Shown: one piece after another, positions 16,726 through 25,366 of the stretch
How positions within the stretch are numbered: the first letter of the stretch is position 1
Layout of the letters: the number at the start of each line of letters is the position of its first letter
Assembly (NCBI RefSeq): GCF_902859725.1
Contig: NZ_CADIJP010000018.1
Coordinates: 1-64,000 of the forward strand
Direction of reading: 5' to 3'
Length of the DNA: 64,000 nt
Origin: Achromobacter mucicolens
GTDB taxonomy: Bacteria; Pseudomonadota; Gammaproteobacteria; Burkholderiales; Burkholderiaceae_B
The notes under the pieces: generated by a model
The model's input: only the letters and a program-made list of their open reading frames with translations
Database searches by the model: none
What the model was told of the DNA's origin: nothing
Made by a program: the position numbers and the translations under genes

Positions 16726-18122
16726 CCCCTGCCATGACGGCGCCGATGACCTTCGGCGCCACCCTGCGCGGGATCCTCAAGCAGGCCTGGCCCGTGCTTA
16801 TCAGCCAGTGGGCCAGCATTTCGTTCGGCGTGCTGGACACCGCCATGACGGGGCATTCCAGCCCCGACGACCTGGCGGCGATGGCGCTTTCCGCTTCCAT
16901 CTACATCACGATCTTCGTCGGCCTGATGGGCGTCGTGCATGCCCTGATCCCGATCCTGGCGCAGCAATTCGGCGCCGGCAACAACCTGGAAGTCGGCAAA
17001 AGCTGGGGCCAGGGCGTGTGGCTGGCGCTTGGCCTGTCGGTCGTGGGCGCGGTGCTGATGCTGTTTCCGGACATGTGGCTCTTCATGTCGGGCGATGTTG
17101 CCCCCGGCGTGCGCGACCGCATCGCGTCCTACCTGCAGGCGCTGGTGCTGGCCCTGCCCGCCGCGCTGGTGTTCCGCACCATCTATGCGCTGGGCACCGC
17201 GGTGTCGCGGCCCAAGCTCGTCATGGCCATCAACCTGTCCATCATCGGCTTCAAGGCGCTGTTCAACTGGATTTTCATCTACGGCAAGCTGGGTTTGCCC
17301 GCGATGGGCGCGGCCGGCGCGGGACTGGCCACGGCCGTGGTGTCCTGGATGAGCCTGGGCCTGGGCCTGTGGGTGATCACGCACGACCGCTACTACCGCC
17401 GTTTCCAGCTGCGCATCGGCAAGCCGGACTGGAAGGCGCTCAAGGAACTGCTGCGTTTGGGCGTCCCGATGGGCGGCTCTTACCTGGTCGAGGTGTCGGC
17501 GTTCACCTTCATGGCGCTGCTGGTGGCGCGCGAGGGCACTTTCGTGACCGGCGGGCATCAGATCATGTCGAACCTGGCCGCGCTCTGCTACATGATGCCG
17601 ATGGCGCTGGGCGTGGCGACCGCCGCGCTGACGGCGCAGGCCATCGGCGCAGGCAACTACGCGCATGCGCACCGCACCGGCATGGCCGGCCTGGCGCTGG
17701 GCCTGATAGGCGCGCTGCTGACGGCCGCCGTGCTGCTGATTGGCCGCCCGCTCATCCTGGCCGCATACACGGACGACGCCGCGGTCGCTGCCGTGGCGAC
17801 CACGTTGCTCGCCGTCCTGCCGCTGTTCCATCTGTTCGATTCGATGCAGTGCATCAACTCGTACCTGCTGCGCGCCTACAAGATCGCCGTCGTGCCGCTG
17901 ATCCTGCAGACGGTCGCGCTGGCCGGCGTGGGGCTGGTGGGCGGCTGGTGGTTCGGCTTCGGTCCCGGCCAGGGCGGCATCGACGGCCTGCGAGACCTGT
18001 TGGTGCCGGGATCGCCGCAAGGCGCCGGCAGCATGTGGCTGATGGCCATGTTCGGCCTGGCGTTGTCGGCCGCCCTGCTGCACTTCTGGTACCGGCGGAT
18101 CCTGCGCACCGTGGGGCAGTAG
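16722..18122 (+). CDS. MATE-family multidrug/sodium exporter (NorM-like)
   Basis: A 466-residue, 12-TM exporter of the MATE family. It opens with LRGILKQAWPVLISQWASIS and LDTAMTGHSSPDDLAAMAL, the typical NorM start. The mid-protein repeat region (GLPAMGAAGAGLATAVVSW) and the start of the second half (LLRLGVPMGGSYLVEVSAF) are also recognisable. ATG 16722 lies inside the end of the preceding glycosyltransferase gene (ATGA), so the two are translationally coupled. The substrate is unknown; coupling to a lipid-linked glycosyltransferase also allows a flippase-like role. Confidence 0.9.
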   Translation: MTPAMTAPMTFGATLRGILKQAWPVLISQWASISFGVLDTAMTGHSSPDDLAAMALSASIYITIFVGLMGVVHALIPILAQQFGAGNNLEVGKSWGQGVWLALGLSVVGAVLMLFPDMWLFMSGDVAPGVRDRIASYLQALVLALPAALVFRTIYALGTAVSRPKLVMAINLSIIGFKALFNWIFIYGKLGLPAMGAAGAGLATAVVSWMSLGLGLWVITHDRYYRRFQLRIGKPDWKALKELLRLGVPMGGSYLVEVSAFTFMALLVAREGTFVTGGHQIMSNLAALCYMMPMALGVATAALTAQAIGAGNYAHAHRTGMAGLALGLIGALLTAAVLLIGRPLILAAYTDDAAVAAVATTLLAVLPLFHLFDSMQCINSYLLRAYKIAVVPLILQTVALAGVGLVGGWWFGFGPGQGGIDGLRDLLVPGSPQGAGSMWLMAMFGLALSAALLHFWYRRILRTVGQ

Positions 18123-18135
18123 TGACGGCGCAATT

Positions 18136-18166
18136 AAAAAAAGCAGCCTTGCGGCTGCTTTTTTTT
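18136..18166. terminator. Bidirectional terminator between MATE gene and paaK
   Basis: A7, stem GCAGCC/GGCTGC with loop TTGC, then T8. It can serve both converging transcripts. Confidence 0.9.
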
Positions 18167-19478
18167 ACTTCGGGCGCTTGTCGATCACCCGGCGCGCCTT
18201 GCCGGTCAACGTGCGTTCCACATGCCCGGCATCCGACACCTGGATGCGCGCGCTGACGCCAATGTGCGTCTTTACCGCGTGCTGCAACTGCTTGCCCAGG
18301 TTGGCGCGTTCAGCGTCGGACAGGCCCGAGAACTCGGCGCGCACTTCGGTCAGGATCTCCAGCTCGTCCATGTTGCCCGTGCGGCTCAGCACCAGTTGGT
18401 AATGCGGCGCAAGCTGCGCGATCTTCAGGACCAGTTCTTCCACCTGCGTGGGGAACATGTTCACGCCGCGCACGATCAGCATGTCGTCGCTGCGGCCGGT
18501 GATCTTGCCGATGCGGCGCATGCTGCGCGCCGTGGGCGGCAACAGGCGGGTCAGGTCGCGCGTGCGGTAGCGCACGATGGGCATCGCTTCCTTGGTCAGC
18601 GACGTGAACACCAGTTCGCCCGGTTCGCCGTCGGCCACCGGTTCGCCCGTGTCCGGGTTGATGATCTCGGCGTAGAAATGATCTTCCCAGACCACCGGAC
18701 CGTCCTTGGTCTCGACGCATTCGCTCGCCACACCCGGGCCCATCACTTCGGACAGGCCGTAGATGTCGACGGCGTCGATGCCGGCTTCGGCCTCGATGTC
18801 GGCGCGCATCTGGCCCGTCCAAGGTTCGGCGCCGAAAATGCCGATGCGCAGCGAGCTTTGACGCGGATCGATACCCTGGCGGCGCTGCTCTTCCAGAATG
18901 TTGCAGAAATAGGAAGGCGTGACCATGATGATGTCCGGACGGAAATCATTGATCAGCTGGACCTGCTTTTCAGTCTGTCCGCCCGACATCGGAATGACCG
19001 TGCATCCCAGGCGTTCGGCCCCGTAATGCGCGCCCAAGCCGCCCGTGAACAGCCCGTAGCCATAGGCCACGTGAACCGTATCGCCGGGCTTGCCGCCCGC
19101 CGCGCGGATCGAACGGGCCACCAGGTTGGCCCAGTTGTCCAGGTCGCCCTTCGTGTAGCCCACCACCGTCGGCTTGCCGGTCGTGCCGCTGGACGCGTGA
19201 ATGCGCGAGATGCGCTCGCGCGGCACGGCAAACATGCCGAACGGATAGTTCTCGCGCAGTTCCTTCTTGGTGGTGAACGGGAACTTCGAAATATCGGACA
19301 ACTGCTTCAGGTCGTCCGGATGCACGCCGGCTTCGTCGAACGCCTTTTTGTAGTGCGGCACGTTTTCGTACGCATGCTTGAGGGTCCACTTCAAGCGGTC
19401 CAGCTGCAGCGCCCGCAGCTCGTCCTGGCTGGCATGCTCGATAGGATCCAGTCCCGGCTTGCTCATGGTGTTGGGCAT
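18165..19478 (-). CDS. paaK: Phenylacetate-CoA ligase
   Basis: A 437-residue AMP-forming ligase that activates phenylacetate to phenylacetyl-CoA, the entry step of the pathway. The P-loop-like motif is SSGTTGKPTVVGYTKGDL near residue 100; YGYGLFTGGLGAHYGAE and DIYGLSEVMGPGVA follow. The C-terminal lid region includes GRSDDMLIVRGVNMFP. It is the last gene of the minus-strand paa cluster, 36 bases after paaI. The start is ATG 19478, with ATG four codons in as alternative. Confidence 0.96.
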   Translation of the reverse strand: MPNTMSKPGLDPIEHASQDELRALQLDRLKWTLKHAYENVPHYKKAFDEAGVHPDDLKQLSDISKFPFTTKKELRENYPFGMFAVPRERISRIHASSGTTGKPTVVGYTKGDLDNWANLVARSIRAAGGKPGDTVHVAYGYGLFTGGLGAHYGAERLGCTVIPMSGGQTEKQVQLINDFRPDIIMVTPSYFCNILEEQRRQGIDPRQSSLRIGIFGAEPWTGQMRADIEAEAGIDAVDIYGLSEVMGPGVASECVETKDGPVVWEDHFYAEIINPDTGEPVADGEPGELVFTSLTKEAMPIVRYRTRDLTRLLPPTARSMRRIGKITGRSDDMLIVRGVNMFPTQVEELVLKIAQLAPHYQLVLSRTGNMDELEILTEVRAEFSGLSDAERANLGKQLQHAVKTHIGVSARIQVSDAGHVERTLTGKARRVIDKRPK

Positions 19479-19514
19479 GATGATGTCTCTCTTCTCTTTG
19501 GTTCTGTAATGCAG

Positions 19515-19988
19515 TCAGGCGTCCGTGGGCGTCCCGACGATCTGGCCCTTGATGCGGTACGAACGTCCTCGGAACAAGGCCACGTTGCGGCCGTCCTGGT
19601 TGGTCACGGTGACGTCGTAGACGCCGGTGCGGCCAGCGAGCGAACGCTCCTGGGCCACGGCGGTCAGCAGGTCGCCCTCGAATCCCGGCGCCAGATAGTC
19701 GATCGTGCAACCCGACGCCACGGTGCTGACGTTGCGGGAATTGCACGAGAACGCGAAGGCGCTGTCGGCCAGGGCGAAGATGAAGCCGCCATGGCAGGTC
19801 TTGTGGCCGTTCAGCATGTCGGGCCGTACCCGCATGGTCAGCCGCGCGTAGCCCGGCGCCATTTCCTCGATCTTCATGTCCAGGCCTTGCGAGGCCGCGT
19901 CGCCGGCATACATCACCGAGCCCACGGCCTGCGCCAGTTCCTGCGGATCGGCCGGCACTTCAACGGGGGGAACGTGGACGCCCATCAT
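19515..19988 (-). CDS. paaI: Hydroxyphenylacetyl-CoA thioesterase PaaI
   Basis: A 157-residue hotdog-fold thioesterase that hydrolyses stalled ring-hydroxylated CoA thioesters and so protects the free CoA pool. The catalytic motif NGHKTCHGGFIFALADSAFA is intact. The start is ATG 19988, overlapping the paaG stop by four bases (ATGA); a second ATG follows immediately. Confidence 0.94.
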   Translation of the reverse strand: MMGVHVPPVEVPADPQELAQAVGSVMYAGDAASQGLDMKIEEMAPGYARLTMRVRPDMLNGHKTCHGGFIFALADSAFAFSCNSRNVSTVASGCTIDYLAPGFEGDLLTAVAQERSLAGRTGVYDVTVTNQDGRNVALFRGRSYRIKGQIVGTPTDA

Positions 19989-20773
19989 TGCCCCTTGAAC
20001 TGCGGTTCGCGTTTGCCCAGGAACGCGGCCACGCCTTCGGCATAGTCGGCGCTGCGGCCCAGTTCGCGCATCATGTCGCGTTCCAGGTCCAGCTGCGTGG
20101 ACAGGTCATTGCCCAGGCTGGCCTGCAGCGCCCGCTTGGTGAACGCCAGGCCCTTGGTGGGCGCGGTCGCGAAATGCGTGGCCAGGCGCTCCAGCGCGCC
20201 GTCGAATTCCTCGTCGGCCACGCATTGCCAGATCAGGCCCCACTCTTCTGCCTGCTTGGCGCTCAGCTTGTCGCCCAGCATGGCCAGGCCCATGGCGCGG
20301 GCGCGGCCCACCAGACGGGGCAGCGCGAACGTGCCGCCCGTATCCGGAATGAGCCCCAGGCGGCAGAACGACTGGATGAAGTTGGCCGACGCCTTGGCGA
20401 TGACGATGTCGCCCGCAAACGCCAGATTGGCTCCCGCCCCCGCGGCCACGCCGTTCACGCCCACCACGACCGGCATGGGCAAGGCGCCCAGCCGGCGCAC
20501 CAGCGGCGCGTAGAACTTGTCGACGGTCTCGCCCAGATCGGGCGGCGTGCCGTCGGGCGCGGGCTTGCGCTCGCTCAGGTCCTGGCCGGCGCAGAAACCG
20601 CGGCCGGCGCCCGTCAGCACCAGCACGCGCGCGCCTTCGGTTTCGACGCGGGTCAGCGCGTCGGCCACTTCCGCGTGCATGTTGGCCGTGAAGCTGTTGA
20701 GCTTGTCCGGGCGGTTAAGCGTCAGGCGCGCGATGCCGCCGGACAGGTCGAATTGAATATCCTGGTAGGTCAT
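19985..20773 (-). CDS. paaG: 1,2-epoxyphenylacetyl-CoA isomerase (crotonase family)
   Basis: A 262-residue crotonase-fold enzyme that converts ring-1,2-epoxyphenylacetyl-CoA to the oxepin form. Oxyanion-hole and active-site segments are GRGFCAGQDLSER and GVNGVAAGAGANLAFAGDIV; SFCRLGLIPDTGGTFALPRL carries the catalytic Asp typical of PaaG. It lies between paaN and paaI and is translationally coupled to paaI. A PaaF-type hydratase is less likely because of the Asp in IPDTGG. Confidence 0.92.
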   Translation of the reverse strand: MTYQDIQFDLSGGIARLTLNRPDKLNSFTANMHAEVADALTRVETEGARVLVLTGAGRGFCAGQDLSERKPAPDGTPPDLGETVDKFYAPLVRRLGALPMPVVVGVNGVAAGAGANLAFAGDIVIAKASANFIQSFCRLGLIPDTGGTFALPRLVGRARAMGLAMLGDKLSAKQAEEWGLIWQCVADEEFDGALERLATHFATAPTKGLAFTKRALQASLGNDLSTQLDLERDMMRELGRSADYAEGVAAFLGKREPQFKGQ

Positions 20774-20788
20774 GTGCGATCGCCCGGC

Positions 20789-22453
20789 TTAGATGTGACG
20801 GCGGGTTTGCACCACGCGGAAGCGGTTGGAGACGAACGCCGTGTCCGACAGCGCCGCGTTGGCCGCCGGGTTGGCGCCGGTGCCGTGGAAGTCGCTGAAG
20901 GCCGCGGTCTGGTTGACGAACACCGCGCCGGTCAGATTCAGCGACAGCGACACGCCCGACACTTCGGCGGCGTCCTGGATCTGCTCGGCCACGCGCTCGT
21001 CCGTGGTGTAGGCGGACAGGGACAGCGCGCCATGCTCGATGACGCTGTCGCGCGCCAGCTGGATGCTGTGAGCCGTGGAATCGGTGGCCACCACAAACGC
21101 GATGGGGCCGAACCACTCCTGACTGAGCGCCGGGTTGCCGGCCTCGGTGCGCAGCAAGAGCGGCGTGCGCACGCGCGCGTTCTCGAACTGCGGATGGACC
21201 AGCGTCTTGCTGTCGGCCACGACGGGCAGACCCAAGGCGCGCGCCTTCTCGATGCGCTCGACGATGCCTTCGTTCTGGATGGCGCCCGTCAGTTCGACGG
21301 CCTTGGCGGCATCGGCGCCGACCTTTTCCAGCGCCACACCCAACGCGGCGGCCACGTCGTCGAAGCTGACACGGCCTTCGGGCGTGTTGATGCCGTCGCG
21401 CGGCACGTAGATGTTCTGCGGCGCGGTGCACATCTGGCCGGAATACAGGGCCAGCGAGAACGCCAGGTTGCGGGCCACGCCCTTCAGGTCCGAGGTCGAA
21501 TCGATGATGACCTGGTTCACGCCGGCCTTCTCGGTGTAGACCTGGGCCTGGCGCGCATTGTTCTCGAGCCAGTCGCCGTTGGCGGTGCTGCCGGTGAAGT
21601 CGACGATCTTGACCGCCGGGTCCAGCGCCAGCTTCTGCGCGGTGTCGTCGCCCGCTTCATGGGCGGCAAGCTGCACGACGTCGGGATCGAAGCCGGCTTC
21701 CTGCAGCACTTCGCGCGCCACCTTCACGGTGATGGCCAGCGGCAGGATCGCGCCCGGGTGCGGCTTGACGATGACGGTGTTGCCCGTTGCCAGGCTGGCA
21801 AACAGCCCGGGATAGCCGTTCCACGTCGGGAAGGTCGAGCAGCCGATCACCAGCGCGACGCCGCGCGGCACGATCGTGAAGTGCTTTTCCATGCGAATGG
21901 GATCGTTCTTGCCCTGCGGCTTTTCCCAGACGGCGACGCCCGGAATGCGCGACATTTCCTGCCAGGCGTAGGTGACGGCTTCAAAGCCGCGGTCCTGCGC
22001 GTGGGGGCCGCCGGCCTGGAAGGCCATCATGAAGCCCTGGCCGGTGGTGTGCTGGACCGCGTAGGCGATCTGGAAGCTGAGCTTGTTCAGGCGCGCCAGA
22101 ATTTCCAGCGACACGCCCACCCAGGCGTGGGGACCGGCGCGGCGCCAGTCTTGCAGCGCGCGCTTGGAAGCGGCGATCAGCTTGTCGGCCGGCACGCGCG
22201 GATAGGTGATGCCCAGGTCGAAACCATAGGGCGATTTTTCGCCGCCCACCACGCCGTCGGCATCGTGCAGGTTCAGCGGAAAGGGCTTGCCCTTGAGGGC
22301 TTCAAAGGCGGCGCGGCCCTCGTCGTTGGCGGTCTCGCCATAGTTGCGCGGGCTGGGCGACTCGGCAAACGGGCTCCAGTAGCCGCGCAGCGCGGCGGCT
22401 GCCAGGGATTGTTCCAGCAGGGGCTGGTGGCGTTCGAAGAATTTCTGGGACAC
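20789..22453 (-). CDS. paaN: Phenylacetate degradation aldehyde dehydrogenase PaaN
   Basis: A 554-residue ALDH-fold protein of the PaaN type. It is thought to act in oxidation of the ring-opened aldehyde in clusters without a fused PaaZ. Cofactor-binding and catalytic segments include IGCSTFPTWNGYPGLFAS, VDFTGSTANGDWL and the nucleophilic Cys in YSGQMCTAPQN. Unlike PaaZ it has no C-terminal MaoC/hotdog hydrolase domain, so a separate hydrolase should exist elsewhere. The start is GTG 22453 with GGAG nine bases upstream. Confidence 0.92.
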   Translation of the reverse strand: MSQKFFERHQPLLEQSLAAAALRGYWSPFAESPSPRNYGETANDEGRAAFEALKGKPFPLNLHDADGVVGGEKSPYGFDLGITYPRVPADKLIAASKRALQDWRRAGPHAWVGVSLEILARLNKLSFQIAYAVQHTTGQGFMMAFQAGGPHAQDRGFEAVTYAWQEMSRIPGVAVWEKPQGKNDPIRMEKHFTIVPRGVALVIGCSTFPTWNGYPGLFASLATGNTVIVKPHPGAILPLAITVKVAREVLQEAGFDPDVVQLAAHEAGDDTAQKLALDPAVKIVDFTGSTANGDWLENNARQAQVYTEKAGVNQVIIDSTSDLKGVARNLAFSLALYSGQMCTAPQNIYVPRDGINTPEGRVSFDDVAAALGVALEKVGADAAKAVELTGAIQNEGIVERIEKARALGLPVVADSKTLVHPQFENARVRTPLLLRTEAGNPALSQEWFGPIAFVVATDSTAHSIQLARDSVIEHGALSLSAYTTDERVAEQIQDAAEVSGVSLSLNLTGAVFVNQTAAFSDFHGTGANPAANAALSDTAFVSNRFRVVQTRRHI

Positions 22454-22500
22454 GCTTGTCTCTCCAATAAGATTTGAATGCTTGCCTGGCGCGCGCCGGG

Positions 22501-23589
22501 TCAGGTTTCCTGGTCGAAGTCGATGACCAGCCGGTCGCTGACCGGGAAGCTCTGGCAGCTCAGGATGAACCCGCGCGCGACCTCATAGTCTTCAAGGGCG
22601 AAGTTGGCGTCCATGTCCACCTCGCCTTCAATCACCTTGCAGCGGCAGGTGGAACACACCCCGCCCTTGCACGAATACGGCAGTTCGATGCCCTGCGCCA
22701 GCGCCGAATCCAGCACGCTGTCCTTGTTCTTGTCGATGACGAACATGCGGCTATGCCCGTCCTGCACCACGGTGACCTCGCACTGTCCCTTGCCGGGTGC
22801 CTGGCGGGCGTCCTGGCCGGTGCGCAGCGCGCGCGGGCCCTTCGGCGCGCCGAAGAGTTCGAACTTGATGTTCGACTTCGGGATGCCGCGCGCCTGCAAC
22901 CGTTCGACCACGCTCTCCGTCATGGTCTGGGGACCGCACACAAAAGCGTAATCGATATCCTCGGGGCTCATCCAGGCCGACATGAGCTGATCGACCTTGT
23001 CCCCGTCCAGGCGCCCGTTGAAGAGCTCGATGTCCTGCGTCTCGCGGCTCATGACGTAGACCAGCGAAAAGCGGTCCATGTACAGGTTCTTCAGGTCTTC
23101 GATTTCCTCGCGGAACAGCACCGCGGACGACGCGCGGTTGCCGAAGAACAGGGTGAACTTGCTCTTGGGTTCGGTCGACAGCGCCGTCTTGACCAGCGAA
23201 AACACCGGGGTGATGCCGCTGCCCACTGCGAAGGCCACGTAGTGGCGCTGGTTCTCGGGCGAGAAATCCACGGTGAAGTTGCCGGCCGGCGCCATGACTT
23301 CGAGCGTCTGGCCAGGCTGCAATTCGTGATTGGCCCAACTGGAGAACACGCCCTCGTCGACCTTCTTGATCGCCACGCGCAGGAGCTTGTCGCGCGGCGC
23401 CGAACAGATCGAATACGAACGGCGCAGTTCTTCGCCGTTGAGCTGCGTGCGCAGCGTCAGGTACTGGCCGGGCTGGAAGGCAAATTCTTCCGTCAGCGCC
23501 TCGGGCAGGTCGAAGGTCACGACCACGGCGTCGCGCGTGTTGCGCGCGACGGACGCCACCTTCAATGCATGGAATTGGTTCTGGCTCAT
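22501..23589 (-). CDS. paaE: Phenylacetyl-CoA epoxidase reductase subunit PaaE
   Basis: A 362-residue oxidoreductase that feeds NADPH electrons to the PaaA di-iron site. An FNR-type FAD/NAD(P) module comes first (RRSYSICSAP, VGSGITPVFSLVKTAL, FVCGPQTMTESV). A plant-type [2Fe-2S] ferredoxin domain follows with CKGGVCSTCRCKV and a distal Cys in FILSCQ. ATG 23589 is used; the longer open frame upstream overlaps paaD. It ends 47 bases before paaN. Confidence 0.96.
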   Translation of the reverse strand: MSQNQFHALKVASVARNTRDAVVVTFDLPEALTEEFAFQPGQYLTLRTQLNGEELRRSYSICSAPRDKLLRVAIKKVDEGVFSSWANHELQPGQTLEVMAPAGNFTVDFSPENQRHYVAFAVGSGITPVFSLVKTALSTEPKSKFTLFFGNRASSAVLFREEIEDLKNLYMDRFSLVYVMSRETQDIELFNGRLDGDKVDQLMSAWMSPEDIDYAFVCGPQTMTESVVERLQARGIPKSNIKFELFGAPKGPRALRTGQDARQAPGKGQCEVTVVQDGHSRMFVIDKNKDSVLDSALAQGIELPYSCKGGVCSTCRCKVIEGEVDMDANFALEDYEVARGFILSCQSFPVSDRLVIDFDQET

Positions 23590-23603
23590 CTCGAAACCAC
23601 TCT

Positions 23604-24110
23604 TTAGTGAGTCTTGAAATAATCGAAGGGCTCGCGGCACGAGACGCAGCGATACAGCGCCTTGCACGACGTGGACCCGAAATTGCTGACCAGGCGCGTG
23701 TCGCGCGACCCGCAGCGCGGGCAGGCGATGGCCGGCGCGGCCGCGCGGCGGCTGATGCCCGAAATGTCGATGGCGCGTTCGGCGGGCGCCGCGATGCCGT
23801 AACCCTTGAGGGCTTCGCGGCCTTTTTCGGTCATCCAGTCGGTCGTCCAGGCGGGCGCGAGGCGCGTTTCCACGCGGACCTCGGGCACGCCGTGGCGTTC
23901 GAGCGTCTGGCGGATGTCCTGCGTGATTTCGCGCATGGCGGGGCAGCCCGAATAGGTCGGCGTGATGACGACGACACAGGCGTCGCCGTCCCACGACACA
24001 TCGCGCACCACGCCCAGATCCACCACGGACAGCACGGGGATCTCCGGATCGGGAACCTCCTGCAGCCAGGCATAGACCTGGTCGGCGGAAATGGGCGCGA
24101 GCGCGTTCAC
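23604..24110 (-). CDS. paaD: Phenylacetyl-CoA epoxidase assembly protein PaaD
   Basis: A protein of about 168 residues with an N-terminal MIP18/DUF59 domain (VPDPEIPVLSVVDLGVVRDV, YSGCPAMREI) and a C-terminal zinc-ribbon-like part (CPRCGS...CVSC). PaaD is thought to mature or assemble the epoxidase complex. The start is GTG 24110, which overlaps the paaC stop by four bases; the next codon is also GTG. Confidence 0.93.
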   Translation of the reverse strand: MNALAPISADQVYAWLQEVPDPEIPVLSVVDLGVVRDVSWDGDACVVVITPTYSGCPAMREITQDIRQTLERHGVPEVRVETRLAPAWTTDWMTEKGREALKGYGIAAPAERAIDISGISRRAAAPAIACPRCGSRDTRLVSNFGSTSCKALYRCVSCREPFDYFKTH

Positions 24111-24871
24111 CACGTGGCTCCCGGGTAGGCGCGGGGCAGGTATTGCATTTCGGCCAGCACGTAGCCCAGCGCCTCGGTGTGCTTGCCCTGGCGTCCGCCG
24201 CGGTGCGCCGCGTGGTTTGCGGCCGCCTCGTCGGGCACCGTCAAGGTGGCTTCTTCCAGCACTTCGCGCACATGCGCAAGCCACGGCTGGCGCAGCGCGG
24301 CCAGCTCACAGCCGATGCCGCGCGCCGCGAGGTCCTGGTCGATGGCGTCATCGGCAAAGAGCTCGCCGGTGAAACGCCACGCGTCGTCGATGGCGGCCTG
24401 CATCTTGGCGTGGCTTTCGGCCGTGCCGTCGCCCAGACGCACCACCATGTCGGAGGAACGCCGCACGTGATAGGTCACTTCCTTGAGCGACTTGGCCGCG
24501 ATGGCCGCAACGCGCTCGTCGGCGGACGTCTCCAGGCGCTGCAGCAGGAAGTAATGCCACACGTCGAACAGGAATTGCCGCGCCATGGTGTCGGCGTAGT
24601 TGCCGTTGTCGCGTTCGACCAGCAGCGCGTTGCGGAATTCGTGCGCGTCGCGCAGATAGGCCAGCGCGTCCTCGTCGCGGCCCGCGCCCTCGACCTCGCC
24701 GGCCAGCGTCAGCCACATGCGGGCCTGGCCCAGCAGGTCCAGCGCCGTGTTGGTCAGCGCCAGGTCTTCTTCCAGGATCGGACCGTGGCCCGTCCAGGCG
24801 CCCAGCCGCTGCGACAGGATGAGCGACGTGTCGCCCAGACGCAGCAGGTATTCAAAGAGTGCTTTATCCAT
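24107..24871 (-). CDS. paaC: Phenylacetyl-CoA epoxidase structural subunit PaaC
   Basis: A 254-residue ferritin-like all-helical subunit that pairs with PaaA. It starts MDKALFEYLLRLGDTSLILS and contains LDLLGQARMWL and DVWHYFLLQRL. It scaffolds the active PaaA subunit rather than doing chemistry. It follows paaB after 16 bases and overlaps paaD. Confidence 0.95.
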   Translation of the reverse strand: MDKALFEYLLRLGDTSLILSQRLGAWTGHGPILEEDLALTNTALDLLGQARMWLTLAGEVEGAGRDEDALAYLRDAHEFRNALLVERDNGNYADTMARQFLFDVWHYFLLQRLETSADERVAAIAAKSLKEVTYHVRRSSDMVVRLGDGTAESHAKMQAAIDDAWRFTGELFADDAIDQDLAARGIGCELAALRQPWLAHVREVLEEATLTVPDEAAANHAAHRGGRQGKHTEALGYVLAEMQYLPRAYPGATW

Positions 24872-24887
24872 GTCTCCCCCACCCGCC

Positions 24888-25172
24888 TTACATGTGCTTG
24901 ATTTCTTCAGGCATCGGGAAGAAGGTCGGATGCCGGTAGACCTTGCTGTTGGCCGGCTCGAACAGCGGATCCTTGTCGCCCGGGCTGCTGGCCGAAATAT
25001 CGGAGGCGCGCACCACCCAGATGCTCAGGCCCTCGTTGCGGCGCGTATACACGTCGCGGGCATGATTGATCGCCATTTCCGCATCCGGGGCATGCAGGCT
25101 GCCCACGTGCTTGTGCGCCAGGCCGTGCTGGCTGCGGATGAAGACTTCCCACAGAGGCCAGTCTTTGCTCAT
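24888..25172 (-). CDS. paaB: Phenylacetyl-CoA epoxidase subunit PaaB
   Basis: A 94-residue small subunit (MSKDWPLWEVFIRSQHGLAH, then YTRRNEGLSIWVV) that bridges PaaAC heterodimers in the epoxidase. ATG 25172 has GAGGAAA upstream. The 194-base gap to paaA is unusually wide for this cluster and contains a GC-rich palindromic element. Confidence 0.95.
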   Translation of the reverse strand: MSKDWPLWEVFIRSQHGLAHKHVGSLHAPDAEMAINHARDVYTRRNEGLSIWVVRASDISASSPGDKDPLFEPANSKVYRHPTFFPMPEEIKHM

Positions 25173-25305
25173 GATGGATTTCCTCAAATGCCGGGTGCGC
25201 ATCGCACGGCCGGTCTGCAATAAATAAAAAGAAGGTGTCCAGAAATTCACGCATCCCGAAGCGCCAGCAAGGGCCAGCGGGGCCGCGCGGATCCGGGCTC
25301 CGCCG

Positions 25306-25366
25306 GTCCGCTGCGGCGCCCCCCTGGGGGGGAAGCGCGCAGCGCTCCGGGGGGGGGGGAACAACC
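25306..25366. repeat. GC-rich palindromic element with an 11-G tract in the paaA-paaB gap
   Basis: C6-T-G7 (25319-25332) followed by AAGCGCGCAGCGCT and a run of 11 G at 25349-25359 form nested inverted repeats starting seven bases after the paaA stop. From memory, similar C/G-tract elements recur between genes in this bacterial family; that needs a genome search. It could act as an mRNA-stabilising hairpin between paaA and paaB. Confidence 0.55.

Noticed and set aside
16632-18083. A 483-codon minus-strand frame opposite the MATE gene
   Set aside because: His/Gln/Arg-rich antisense translation; the MATE protein on the plus strand has a full family pattern.
19988-22477. An 829-codon open frame on the plus strand opposite paaN and paaG
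   Set aside because: It is a mirror of GC-rich coding DNA; the minus-strand proteins are clear family members, and the plus-strand translation is a His/Arg/Gly-rich sequence with no recognisable domain.
23590-23994. N-terminal extension of PaaE giving a 497-residue protein
   Set aside because: It overlaps most of paaD in another frame; the standard 362-residue PaaE begins at ATG 23589.
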